A stretch of 64,000 nucleotides of DNA from JAJISG01 sp964347345 (GTDB lineage Archaea > Thermoplasmatota > Thermoplasmata > RBG-16-68-12 > JAJISG01). Below are positions 32,012 through 40,555 of the stretch, one piece after another (within the stretch, counting starts at the first letter, position 1; every line of letters begins with the position of its first letter). The translations under genes and the position numbers were made by a program. The notes beneath the pieces were generated by a model. It searched no databases. It saw only the letters and a program-made list of their open reading frames with translations, and was not told the DNA's origin. Location of the stretch: positions 62,001 through 126,000 of the forward strand of contig CAYFYB010000002.1 of the NCBI GenBank assembly GCA_964347345.1, in the 5' to 3' direction.

Positions 32012-35000
32012 ATGGGGCGGCTCAACTGCAGTCAGGAAATACGCAACTATCAGGACGGCCTGGACAGGGAGGCTCAGCGGTGCTATGATGTGGCCAACCG
32101 TGCAAGAGCCAAAGGGCTGGATCCGGAGCTGTCCGTTGAGATCCCCCCCGCCGAGGACCTCCCCAGTCGAGTGGAACGTCTCCTCAGGGAGTATGGGCTG
32201 GAGGGCGTGGCCCAGAGGATTAGGGAGCTCAACAAGCAGTACAACCGAGAGGAGACCTCCCTCATCCTGGCCAGAGAACTGGCCACAAGGCCAGCCAGGA
32301 GCCTGGAGGAGGGCATTGAAAGGGCCGTCAGAGCGGGCCTGGCCGTCCTCACCGAGGGCATAGTGGTTGCCCCCCTGGAGGGGCTGGCTGGGGTGAAGGT
32401 TAAGAGAAACAAGGAGGGGAGCAGCTATCTAGACCTCTACTACTCCGGTCCAATCCGCTCCGCTGGCGGGACCGCCCAGGCCTTGAGTGTCCTCATCGCC
32501 GACGTGGTCCGTCGAGAACTGGGCATCGGCGCCTACAGGGCGGTCAGGGAGGAGGTCGAGAGGTTCAAGGAGGAGATTCCGGTCTACAAGCAGCTTCAGC
32601 ACCTGCAGTACACGCCCACGGAGGAGGAGATCGAGCTGGTGGTGAGCCACTGCCCCGTGGGGATCAACGGTGAGGGCACGGAGGATCAGGAGATCAGCGG
32701 CTACAGGGACCTGCCACGGGTCGAAACGAACCGCGTGCGGGGAGGGGCGTGTCTGGTCATCGCCGAAGGCCTTTGCCTGAAAGCCCCCAAGATTCTCAAA
32801 CATGTCCGGAAGCTGGGCATCGACGGTTGGGACTTCCTGAGGCACTACCTAAGGGCGAAGAAAGGCGAGGAAGAGGAGGCGGGGGCTGAGCCCAGCTACA
32901 AGTTCATCCAGAACATCCTCGCTGGCAGGCCGGTGCTCGCCCACCCCAGCCGGAAGGGAGGATTCCGCCTGCGATACGGCAGATCCAGAGCCACGGGGCT
33001 CGCGGCCGTCGGCCTGCATCCTGCCACTATGCACCTCCTGGACGACTTCATCGCCGTGGGCACCCAGATAAAGGTGGAGAGGCCTGGGAAGGCGGGAGCC
33101 GTGGCCCCATGCACCTCCGTAGAAGGTCCTCTTGTCCTCCTCAAGGATGGGAGCCTGGTTGAGGTTCAGACCCTGAAGGAGGCCAGAGGCCTGAGGCGAG
33201 ATGTGGAGACCATAGTCGACCTTGGTGAGATTCTCGTCGCCTTCGGGGAGTTCCTGGAGAACAATCATCCCCTGGTTCCCGGGGCCTACGGGCTCGACTG
33301 GTACAGGGCTGAACTCGAGAGGGCTGCGGGTAAACTCCCCAAGAACTGGGAAGCGCCGACCTTCGACGAGTCCGTGAAACTGTCAGAGAGGCATGGCGTT
33401 CCCCTCCATCCTTCATACAATCTGTTCTGGCACGACCTGTCCGTGGAGCAGCTAAGGCGGCTCAGGCGGCTCTTAGTGGAGAACGGCGTGATGGAAGGAG
33501 GAGAACTCCTCATCGAAGCGCACAAGGAGGTCCTACCCCTCCTGGTGGACCTAGGAGCTCCTTTCAGTCTGAGTCATGGAAAGCTGAAAGTGGGAAGGCA
33601 CTCCAGGGCCCTCTTGAGATGCCTGGGGATTGAGGCAGAAGAAGCGGGTCTTCAGCTCAAGGAGGATGTCGAGGCATCTACCCCGCTGGAGTACATTTCC
33701 AGGCTTGCCGGCATTGCCATCAGGGCCAGGGCACCTACCAGGATAGGGGCTCGAATGGGCAGGCCGGAGAAAGCTAAGGAGAGGCTCATGAAGCCCCCAC
33801 CCCACGGCCTCTTCCCCATCGGGGGGGACGGGGGTGCCCAGAGACTATTGGGCAAGGCATTGGAGAAGGAGCGCGTCATGGCGGACGTCGGCCTCCGGAA
33901 GTGCGACGCCTGTGGCAAGACCTGGTTCATGCCCCGATGTCCATGCGGGGGCCACACAAGGAGCCTGGAGAGGGTTGTCGAGGAGTCCATACCCCTGAGG
34001 GAGCTGTATAGGCACGTTACCGCGTCCTTGAACGAGGGCAAGATACAAGGCGTGAAGCTCGTACAGGGCATGATATCCCGGTTCAAGACCCCGGAGGCGT
34101 TGGAAAAGGCCCTTTTGAGGGCAAAGCACAACGTATTCGTCTTCAAGGACGGCACCACCCGCTTCGACATGACCAACCTGCCCCTGACTCACTTCAAACC
34201 TTCGGAGATAGGCCTCTCCGTGGAGCGGGCCGGTGAACTCTGTTACACCAAGGACTTGGAGGGCCGTCCTCTGAAGGACGCGGATCAGCTCGTAGAACTC
34301 AGGCCTCAGGACATCATTGTCTCCCGCCTCGCTGCGGAGTACCTCCTGAGGGTCACCCAATTCGTGGACGACCTGTTGGTCAAGGTATATGGGATGGAGC
34401 CCTTCTACGACCTAGAGAACCCAGAAGACCTGATAGGCCACCTGGTGATGGGCCTCGCCCCGCACACCTCCGTAGGGGTTCTCGCCCGCATCATCGGCCT
34501 CACCCCAGCCAGGGTGTGCTTCGCCCATCCCTTTTTCCACGCAGCCAAGAGGAGGGACGCAGACGGGGATGAGGACTCCGTCATCCTGCTGCTGGACGGT
34601 CTCCTGAACTTCAGCCGATCATACCTACCTGAGAAACGGGGCGGGCTGATGGATGCGCCCCTGGTCCTCAGCACGAGGATCGACCCGAGGGAGATCGACA
34701 AGGAGGCCCAGAACATGGAGGTCTGCTTCTCCTTTCCCCTGGAGTTCTACCAGGCGGCAGAGCGGTTCACCAATCCCAGGGAAGTGGAGGGCCTCATAGA
34801 CACCGTGGGCAAGAGGGTAGGAACAGTACTACAGTTCGAGGGCTTTGGCTACACCCATGAGGTGAGGGCCATCGGGGAGGCTCCCCTCCGATCCACCTAC
34901 AAGGAGGGGAACATGATATCCAAGATGGAGGGCCAGTTAGCCCTGGCAAGGAAGATAAGGGCAGTGGATGAGGAAGATGTCGTGTCCAGGATCGTGACCC

Positions 35001-35308
35001 ATCACTTCCTACCCGATCTGATCGGGAACCTGAAGGCCTTCACCAGCCAGCGCTTCCGGTGCACCAAGTGCAACTCGAAATATCGTCGGATTCCCCTCAA
35101 AGGGAAGTGCCTCTCCTGTGGTGGCAACCTGACCTTAACGGTGCACAGGAGCGGCGTGGTGAAGTACCTGGAGGTTTCCAAGAGAATCTCGGCGGATTAC
35201 GGAATATCGACGTACCTGAGGCAGAGGCTGGAGCTGGTGGAGGAGGCCATAGAGTCGACGTTCAAGGATGAGAGTAAGCAGGTCGCCCGGCTAGAGGACT
35301 TCCTCTAA
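32012..35308 (+). CDS. polC: DNA polymerase D large subunit DP2
   Basis: Catalytic subunit of the archaeal replicative family-D polymerase. The double-psi-barrel catalytic aspartates are in RRDADGDEDSVILLLDGLLN near residue 850; N-terminal YSGPIRSAGGTAQALSVLIAD and CPVGINGEGTEDQEISGYRD are diagnostic of DP2. Zinc sites are CDACGKTWFMPRCPCGGHT near residue 630 and a C-terminal CTKCNSKYRRIPLKGKC with SCGG. There is no intein at the sites used in Pyrococcus and many halophiles. Length, 1098 residues, is normal. ATG 32012 gives MGRLNCSQEIRNYQDGLDRE, a plausible N-terminus. The partner small subunit DP1 is not in the window. The stop overlaps the end of a convergent small gene. Confidence 0.98.
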   Translation: MGRLNCSQEIRNYQDGLDREAQRCYDVANRARAKGLDPELSVEIPPAEDLPSRVERLLREYGLEGVAQRIRELNKQYNREETSLILARELATRPARSLEEGIERAVRAGLAVLTEGIVVAPLEGLAGVKVKRNKEGSSYLDLYYSGPIRSAGGTAQALSVLIADVVRRELGIGAYRAVREEVERFKEEIPVYKQLQHLQYTPTEEEIELVVSHCPVGINGEGTEDQEISGYRDLPRVETNRVRGGACLVIAEGLCLKAPKILKHVRKLGIDGWDFLRHYLRAKKGEEEEAGAEPSYKFIQNILAGRPVLAHPSRKGGFRLRYGRSRATGLAAVGLHPATMHLLDDFIAVGTQIKVERPGKAGAVAPCTSVEGPLVLLKDGSLVEVQTLKEARGLRRDVETIVDLGEILVAFGEFLENNHPLVPGAYGLDWYRAELERAAGKLPKNWEAPTFDESVKLSERHGVPLHPSYNLFWHDLSVEQLRRLRRLLVENGVMEGGELLIEAHKEVLPLLVDLGAPFSLSHGKLKVGRHSRALLRCLGIEAEEAGLQLKEDVEASTPLEYISRLAGIAIRARAPTRIGARMGRPEKAKERLMKPPPHGLFPIGGDGGAQRLLGKALEKERVMADVGLRKCDACGKTWFMPRCPCGGHTRSLERVVEESIPLRELYRHVTASLNEGKIQGVKLVQGMISRFKTPEALEKALLRAKHNVFVFKDGTTRFDMTNLPLTHFKPSEIGLSVERAGELCYTKDLEGRPLKDADQLVELRPQDIIVSRLAAEYLLRVTQFVDDLLVKVYGMEPFYDLENPEDLIGHLVMGLAPHTSVGVLARIIGLTPARVCFAHPFFHAAKRRDADGDEDSVILLLDGLLNFSRSYLPEKRGGLMDAPLVLSTRIDPREIDKEAQNMEVCFSFPLEFYQAAERFTNPREVEGLIDTVGKRVGTVLQFEGFGYTHEVRAIGEAPLRSTYKEGNMISKMEGQLALARKIRAVDEEDVVSRIVTHHFLPDLIGNLKAFTSQRFRCTKCNSKYRRIPLKGKCLSCGGNLTLTVHRSGVVKYLEVSKRISADYGISTYLRQRLELVEEAIESTFKDESKQVARLEDFL

Positions 35309-35571
35309 GCGCGACGGGCTCTACCAAGCATCCAGCCTGCAGTAATGAGGGCAGCCATTCCAACCGTCAGGGCGCCCAGGCCTCCCAAGAGAATTTCCAT
35401 CCAGATATCCTCTGAGAAGATGGCATAAAGGAACGCGAATAGCCCGGCAACCATGAGAACGGCCCCGAGCTTCCCCACAAGAGGCAGCCGAAGGGAGTAG
35501 TTGCATCTCGGGCAGACCAAGGATCTAGGGTTTTCAATCCTACTCCTGCACCTCGGGCACCTCTCGGGCAT
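35305..35571 (-). CDS. Small zinc-ribbon membrane protein
   Basis: An 88-residue protein: an N-terminal zinc ribbon, CPRCRSRI with CPRCNYSL, is followed by two hydrophobic helices (LGAVLMVAGLFAFLYAIFS and ILLGGLGALTVGMAALITAG) and a basic tail GRARRA. This is a common archaeal type with no assigned function. The ATG giving MPERCPRC is preferred over one 7 codons upstream. It overlaps the DP2 stop by four bases from the opposite strand. Another zinc-ribbon plus two-helix protein is at 47261. Confidence 0.75.
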   Translation of the reverse strand: MPERCPRCRSRIENPRSLVCPRCNYSLRLPLVGKLGAVLMVAGLFAFLYAIFSEDIWMEILLGGLGALTVGMAALITAGWMLGRARRA

Positions 35572-35669
35572 CCCACCGAGGCATGGACTCAACCTACAAA
35601 AAGTTGTACCCTGTGGGTTGCCATAGCATGTCGCGACAGCTTAAAGTCCCCTGGTCCTTTTTATACCCC

Positions 35670-36830
35670 GTGTTCGCAGGGCGAGCCCGCGGACTGAAGA
35701 TGTCCGGCATCAGGAAGATGTTCGACCTGGCCGGTTCCGAAGCAATAAACCTGGGCCTCGGCGAGCCCGACTTTCAGCCTCCCCCCACTGTCCTCGAGGC
35801 CATGAAGAGGGCCCTGGAGGAGGGCCACAACAAGTACGGGCCGACGGGAGGTTTGCGGGAACTCAGGAAGGCATTGGCTGAGAGACACTCTGCCCAAGCG
35901 GACCTCACGGAGGATAACGTCCTCGTAACTGTGGGAGCCACCGAGGCCCTCTGCCTCACCATGCAGACCTTCATAGACTTTGGGGATGAGGTCCTGGTCC
36001 CGGACCCTGGCTTCGTCTTGTTCGCCCCCCACGTCCGCCTTGCCGGAGGCCAACCTGTCTTCTATCCCGTGCTGGAGAAGAACGAGTTCCTCCCCAGGAT
36101 GGAGGACCTTCAGCGACTGGTGACCCCTAGGACGAAGGCCATCATTGTCAACACCCCCTCCAACCCCACAGGCTCTGTAATGGGGGAGGGCGAAGTGAGG
36201 GACATTGTTTCCTTCGCCAAGGAGAAGGGGCTGCTCCTCATCTCCGATGAGGTGTACGACTCCATCGTTTACGAGAAGGGCCATCATACCTTCTTGCGCC
36301 GGACGGAGAACTTGGTTTACGTGAACTCCTTCTCCAAGCTATTCTCCATGACAGGATGGCGACTGGGCTATCTCATAGCCCCCGCCGACTTCGTGAGGAC
36401 CATGGCCAAAGTCCACTACTTCATGGTGGCCTGTCCTCCGACGCCGGCCCAGCATGCAGTCTTGGCGGGGCTGCGGGACCCCGAGAGCTACCTGGAAGGG
36501 GTAGTCAAGGAGTTCCGGCAGAGGCGGGATCACATAGTGAAGAAGCTGAACAACATCTCAGGCTTCCGGTGCCTGAGACCGGATGGCGCCTTCTACGCTT
36601 TTCCCTCCTACGACCACCCCGTGGACTCAGAAGATTTGGCGATGCGCCTTCTCAGGGCTGGCGTCCTGTGCAGTCCGGGGTCTGCGTTCGGGGAGAGGGG
36701 GGAAGGACATCTCCGGTTCTCATACGCGAATTCCCTGGAGAAGATCGACAAGGCCATGGACATCGTGACCTCGGTCTCCGCCGAGCTGACGGGTCCGATG
36801 AAGGCACGCAAGCCGGGGGAAGCCTCGTAA
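35670..36830 (+). CDS. Class I aminotransferase (aspartate/alanine type)
   Basis: PLP-dependent fold-type I transaminase of the AspC-like archaeal group. SGIRKMFDLAG and INLGLGEPDFQPP start the fold, KYGPTGG and VTVGATEALCL follow, NTPSNPTGSVM binds the substrate carboxylate, ISDEVYDSIVY holds the PLP Asp and Tyr, and the Schiff-base lysine is in VNSFSKLFSMTGWRLGYL. The open frame extends to 35583, but GTG 35670 gives the usual 10-12 residues before SGIR, and a CTTAAAG box at 35640-35646 lies about 27 bases before it. A nearer TTTTTATA box (35658-35665) would instead favour ATG 35700. Amino acid specificity cannot be told. Confidence 0.9.
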   Translation: MFAGRARGLKMSGIRKMFDLAGSEAINLGLGEPDFQPPPTVLEAMKRALEEGHNKYGPTGGLRELRKALAERHSAQADLTEDNVLVTVGATEALCLTMQTFIDFGDEVLVPDPGFVLFAPHVRLAGGQPVFYPVLEKNEFLPRMEDLQRLVTPRTKAIIVNTPSNPTGSVMGEGEVRDIVSFAKEKGLLLISDEVYDSIVYEKGHHTFLRRTENLVYVNSFSKLFSMTGWRLGYLIAPADFVRTMAKVHYFMVACPPTPAQHAVLAGLRDPESYLEGVVKEFRQRRDHIVKKLNNISGFRCLRPDGAFYAFPSYDHPVDSEDLAMRLLRAGVLCSPGSAFGERGEGHLRFSYANSLEKIDKAMDIVTSVSAELTGPMKARKPGEAS

Positions 36831-36856
36831 GGCAATCGACGGGGGACGTAGCAGGG

Positions 36857-37981
36857 TCAGACTTGGAGAGTTTCCGATCCGTTGACCTGGGGGCCTTCCG
36901 CAGAGCCTGCCACCGCCTCCAGGATTCTCGCCATCTGCGCCATGAAGCGCTCCTCGTCGAAAAGTCGGGCCCGCGCTTCACAAGCCGAACGCATCCCCAG
37001 CAGCTCTTCTTCCTCCAGGGCATCAATCTTTTCGGCGAACGCCATTGGGTCTGGAGCCAGTAGCCACCCTGTGATGCCATCGAGAACGGTTTCCCTGTAT
37101 CCTCCCTCGTTCACTGCGAGAACGGCCTTTCCGGAGGCCATGGCCTCCAACGGCGTCAACCCGAAATCCTCGTCCACGGCCGCGGCCACCAGGCCCTTGC
37201 ACCGGGCGTAGAGATCGGTAAGGAGTTCCCCTGAGACCTCACCGAGCATCTCCACATTCGGAGGGGGCTTCAGGGTCTTAGCATAACGGGCACTGTGGTC
37301 CCCTGCCACCCATCCACCAACAATCACAAGGCGCTCCTCTGGGAGACGACGGAAGATGTCGAACTGAAGCTGAATACGCTTCTCGGGATACAGGCGGTTG
37401 ACACTCAGCCAAAAGTCGCCCAGCTCTCGGAAACGAAAGCGGTTGACCGCCACGGGTGGGTGTACGACCGTTGCCTCCCGCCCGTAGAATTGCAGAACTC
37501 TGCGTCGTACGTTCTCGCTGTTCGCGACCAGTCGCGCAATCCTGGATATCGACTTCCGGTCTAGACGAGAGTGGACCCGGGTCCAGGCCCGGAAGATTGG
37601 GCGTTGCCACCTGGGCATCCCGCCCAGCATGGCTTCGCGCTGGTCATAGAACGCCCGAACGGGGGTGTGACAGTAGAGGATTCCTGGTCGATGGAACCCG
37701 CTGGCATAGTGAGCCCAATTTCCGGAGAACAGGTAGGCGTCGTAGTCGGGCATTCTCGCTTGCGAGAACAGCCAGGAGGCGGCGATCTGCTTCAACGGCG
37801 GGGTCCGCGGAAGGGTTCCCAGGTTCCGCACACGGATAGTCGTGGCGCCCAGACCCTCCAGGACATCACCGCGCACGTTTGTGGAGAAGAGATCTCCATC
37901 GAAGAGCCTCGCCAAGGTCACGGCAACCTTCTCGCCGCCGCCAATCTTGTCCAAGAAGTCGTGGAGAATAGCCAGGCGCAC
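36857..37981 (-). CDS. Family 4 glycosyltransferase
   Basis: GT-B fold, retaining, nucleotide-sugar-dependent transferase of 374 residues. The N-terminal half starts VRLAILHDFLDKIGGGEKVA with a Gly-rich acceptor loop and contains ILYCHTPVRAFYDQ; the C-terminal half has FWLSVNRLYPEKRIQLQ and the donor-binding EDFGLTPLEAMASGKAVLA. The open frame begins at 38059, but a GTG at 37981 matches the family N-terminus and lies 28 bases after a TATA box on this strand. It is divergent from the GT-C-like membrane protein at 38086, suggesting joint work on a surface glycan or N-glycan. The nucleotidyltransferase at 13288 could supply donors. Confidence 0.88.
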   Translation of the reverse strand: MRLAILHDFLDKIGGGEKVAVTLARLFDGDLFSTNVRGDVLEGLGATTIRVRNLGTLPRTPPLKQIAASWLFSQARMPDYDAYLFSGNWAHYASGFHRPGILYCHTPVRAFYDQREAMLGGMPRWQRPIFRAWTRVHSRLDRKSISRIARLVANSENVRRRVLQFYGREATVVHPPVAVNRFRFRELGDFWLSVNRLYPEKRIQLQFDIFRRLPEERLVIVGGWVAGDHSARYAKTLKPPPNVEMLGEVSGELLTDLYARCKGLVAAAVDEDFGLTPLEAMASGKAVLAVNEGGYRETVLDGITGWLLAPDPMAFAEKIDALEEEELLGMRSACEARARLFDEERFMAQMARILEAVAGSAEGPQVNGSETLQV

Positions 37982-38004
37982 TAGTGAGGGCCAGTGGGAA
38001 CGGC

Positions 38005-38013
38005 GATTTATAC
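38005..38013 (-). promoter_or_regulatory. TATA box, leaderless promoter of the glycosyltransferase
   Basis: On the minus strand GTATAAATC is centred 28 bases before the GTG at 37981. It lies in the 104-base divergent space shared with the membrane protein gene starting at 38086. Confidence 0.55.
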
Positions 38014-38085
38014 ATTTGTGGCGGTCGGGCCTGTTAGCCTTTATCCACGGTCTCGACACCCCCCGCTCACCCCAACTTTCATAAG

Positions 38086-39774
38086 TTGGTCTCCAAATGG
38101 CGAGGCGTGAAGCGGTCCACCACCTCTGCGCTCCTGGCCATAATGCTCTTCGCTGCCTTTGTAAGGCTGTGGCCCCTTTCCCAGTACCTCTACTGGGGAG
38201 CCGACTTTGGCGAATACTTCTCGTTGACGAGGCTGCTGGCCGAAGGGGCTATCGTCCCAACGGAGTACGGAGGCTGGGGTGTGACCTATCCCGAGTTCCC
38301 CGGGATGCAGGTGCTCGTGGCCGCCGTCGCTTGGACCGGGATTCCCCTAGAAGCCTCAGCCGTCCTAGTGGTTCCCGTCCTTGCATCCCTGGTTGTATTC
38401 CCCGCTTATCTCATTGGCCGAGAGTTGACAGGCAGAGACGAACCTGCCCTCCTCGCCGCTGCCATCGTGGGAGTTGCTATGCCTCACGTTTATCCCACCT
38501 CTCATCCCATCCCTGGGGCCCTCGGGGATCTTCTTCTCGTCTCAGGCCTCCTCCTCGTGTTGCGGCTGAGGGATGACAGAAGGATGTGGGGCCTTCTGAT
38601 ACCGCTCTCCCTTGCTCTGATGGTCGTCCACCATCTGTCGAGCTACTTCCTGATCATAGCGACCTTCACGGCGGCGTTTCTCAGGGTGATGCTGAGAAGG
38701 GCGTCCTTCGCTGAAGTAGGGAGGGAGGCTAAGTTCCTCGCCTTTCTCGTCGTCGCCAATGTTGCGTATTGGGGCGCCTACACGGAGAATTTCAGAGACT
38801 TCCTTGGAGCGGAGAGAGTGCCGTGGTGGCTCACAGTCATTTTCGCCCTATTGCTGCCCGTTAGCCTCTACCCGATAGCGGTGCTGCGCCGTCGAATCTC
38901 CTGGAGCTACAGCCCCACCTTCCCGCTGCCCCTTAGAGGATGGAGGATTTTTGCGCTGTCAGCCCTGCTAGCCTACGTCCTCTTGGCGGTCTTCTACTTC
39001 GTGGCAGTTCCCGGGACCGCCATCTTGGTTTCCGGGTTATCCATTCTGTTAGCCACTCCGTATCTCGGTCTCTTCCTCCTGAGCGCTCCCGGCCGGAAGT
39101 ACCTCGACTTCATGCCAGGAGGTACTTCCGTTACTGGTTGGTTCCTGGCCTTCAACGTCTCCTGGATGGTGGGAGGCCTGGTCGCCCCCACCTTCCTCAT
39201 ACCCTACCGCCACCTGGAATATCTGACCCTACCCTTGGCAATCTTCGGTGGAATCGGAGCCCTTCAGCTAGCGGGGGTTGCCCGGCGCTGGAGGAAGGCC
39301 ATCGCGATCTCCATAGTAGCCCTCGTAGCAATAAGCGGCTTCACAGCTCTCCCACCAAGGGAAGCCCTAGGAAACCACTTTGAGGGAACCAGGCCCCAGG
39401 TTCTGAACGTGGTCTACTGGGCCTCCGACATGGTCGGGGGCGTTACGGCGACGGATCATAGAGTTTCCACCATCCTCTTCGGTCTAGGCGGCGTAAGGGC
39501 CACCTGGGACAAGGTATCCCTTCCCCTCCATGCCCTGACTTTTGATGAAGCTAGAGTGGAGATGGAGTGGGTGGAGGACCTACCAGGAGGGTCAGCCAGG
39601 ATCGATTACGTCCTGCTGGATCAAGACCTCATAGCGGGCGCAATGCTCTTTCCTTGGGACCCTGCACTGCCTCTTTCCCAGGGAGCCCAGGACAAGTTCT
39701 TGGGGGAGCACTACCTGAAGCTATACGATGACGGCTACTCCCAGCTATACTGGATCAACTGGGGGTATGGCTGA
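38086..39774 (+). CDS. Multi-spanning GT-C-like membrane protein
   Basis: A 562-residue membrane protein with about eleven to twelve hydrophobic helices in residues 12-430 and a soluble C-terminal tail of about 130 residues. The layout, with a first extracytoplasmic loop holding WGADFGEYFSLTRLLAEG after helix 1, resembles GT-C lipid-linked glycosyltransferases and oligosaccharyltransferase-like proteins; the acidic residues in this loop are the expected catalytic place, but no clear DxD or WWDYG motif is seen, so the assignment is tentative. The start is TTG 38086 (GTG 38107 is an alternative). It is divergent from a cytosolic glycosyltransferase, in keeping with a role in surface glycosylation. 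The end overlaps a convergent regulator gene by 20 bases. Confidence 0.75.
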   Translation: MVSKWRGVKRSTTSALLAIMLFAAFVRLWPLSQYLYWGADFGEYFSLTRLLAEGAIVPTEYGGWGVTYPEFPGMQVLVAAVAWTGIPLEASAVLVVPVLASLVVFPAYLIGRELTGRDEPALLAAAIVGVAMPHVYPTSHPIPGALGDLLLVSGLLLVLRLRDDRRMWGLLIPLSLALMVVHHLSSYFLIIATFTAAFLRVMLRRASFAEVGREAKFLAFLVVANVAYWGAYTENFRDFLGAERVPWWLTVIFALLLPVSLYPIAVLRRRISWSYSPTFPLPLRGWRIFALSALLAYVLLAVFYFVAVPGTAILVSGLSILLATPYLGLFLLSAPGRKYLDFMPGGTSVTGWFLAFNVSWMVGGLVAPTFLIPYRHLEYLTLPLAIFGGIGALQLAGVARRWRKAIAISIVALVAISGFTALPPREALGNHFEGTRPQVLNVVYWASDMVGGVTATDHRVSTILFGLGGVRATWDKVSLPLHALTFDEARVEMEWVEDLPGGSARIDYVLLDQDLIAGAMLFPWDPALPLSQGAQDKFLGEHYLKLYDDGYSQLYWINWGYG

Positions 39775-40021
39775 CCTTCCCGCCCTCCCCCTCATGATCT
39801 TCATCGGCCGCCAGGAAGAAGAGCTTCATGCGGGCATCCTTGAGGCTCCTCCTCTCCTCGATGAGACGAGCCTCCCGGAGCCGGCCTACCGCGAATCGGA
39901 GGGTCCTATCCGGCAAGCCCGTCCTCAACCTCACCTGTTCCCTTGTGAGGGGTCCCCTCTCTAAGGCCTTGGCTACCATCAGAGCAGACTTGGGCAAGGC
40001 AAAGACGATCCCTACCTTCAA
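39755..40021 (-). CDS. Small winged-helix transcription regulator
   Basis: An 88-residue DNA-binding protein: KSALMVAKALERGPLTREQV, RLRTGLPDRTLRFAVGRLRE (recognition helix) and ARLIEERRSLKDARMKLFFL (wing) form one winged helix of the MarR/ArsR-like superfamily. There is no ligand or metal motif. The only upstream start is TTG 40021; an in-frame ATG at residue 15 would remove part of helix 1. Its 3' end overlaps the GT-C-like gene by 20 bases from the opposite strand. The winged helix closely resembles in pattern the C-terminal domain of the NAD kinase at 9541 (LPDRTLRFAVGRL versus PPRTVRHAVSILL). Confidence 0.75.
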   Translation of the reverse strand: MKVGIVFALPKSALMVAKALERGPLTREQVRLRTGLPDRTLRFAVGRLREARLIEERRSLKDARMKLFFLAADEDHEGEGGKVSHTPS

Positions 40022-40076
40022 TTCTTTCGACTACCATGCTGCATCCTCCAGAAAGTGCCCACGCTTCCAGAATCGC

Positions 40077-40472
40077 TTACTGGGGCGCTGGCTCGTAACA
40101 GACGTTACAGTTCTCGAGGTCCGCGATTCTTCTGTGATAGTCGCAGAACCTCTGGGTGTACATGAGCTGCCAACAAACTTTGTTCAGGCGGGCCACCTGG
40201 TCCTGCCTTGGGAGGCCCTCAACGATGTCGATTGCCAGATCCTGCACAAGACCGTCGATCTCTGGGAATAGCTCAAGGATGGTCTGATCTGACCCCCGGG
40301 TATGGGTGTTGTAGTGGCTCACCGCTGCCTGGGTTATGCCGAGCTTCTCCGCCACCTCCACCTGCTTGAGGGCATATTCCTGCAGGAGAACCTGGGCTAA
40401 CTTGGCCCGTACGGTGGGAAGAATCTTCCTCACTACAAGCTCATAGGGCTGGAGCATAGAGCCCTTTGACAT
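40077..40472 (-). CDS. Helix-turn-helix regulator with Cys-rich C-terminus (COG2522-like)
   Basis: A 131-residue predicted transcription regulator. LLQEYALKQVEVAEKLGITQ and AAVSHYNTHTRGSD form an XRE/Cro-like helix-turn-helix; the C-terminal half contains four or five cysteines in VCWQLMYTQRFCDYHRR and ENCNVCYEP, which could bind zinc or an iron-sulfur cluster. This pattern matches archaeal COG2522 proteins, some of which are linked to thiamine genes. No obvious target operon is adjacent. A TATATAA box is centred 28 bases upstream of the ATG, so the mRNA is probably leaderless. Confidence 0.85.
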   Translation of the reverse strand: MSKGSMLQPYELVVRKILPTVRAKLAQVLLQEYALKQVEVAEKLGITQAAVSHYNTHTRGSDQTILELFPEIDGLVQDLAIDIVEGLPRQDQVARLNKVCWQLMYTQRFCDYHRRIADLENCNVCYEPAPQ

Positions 40473-40496
40473 CAGATTAGATTATGAGTTGGAACG

Positions 40497-40503
40497 TATA
40501 TAA
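40497..40503 (-). promoter_or_regulatory. TATA box, leaderless promoter of the COG2522-like regulator
   Basis: A TTATATA element on the minus strand is centred 28 bases before the ATG at 40472. No ribosome-binding site lies in between. Confidence 0.55.
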
Positions 40504-40555
40504 GGTCTTTCCAGACGATCGGCCGCCTCCACCGGGAGAACCGGGGGGGCTGTCC

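Noticed and set aside
32012..35308. Intein in DNA polymerase DP2
   Set aside because: The catalytic and zinc motifs are continuous and total length is normal.
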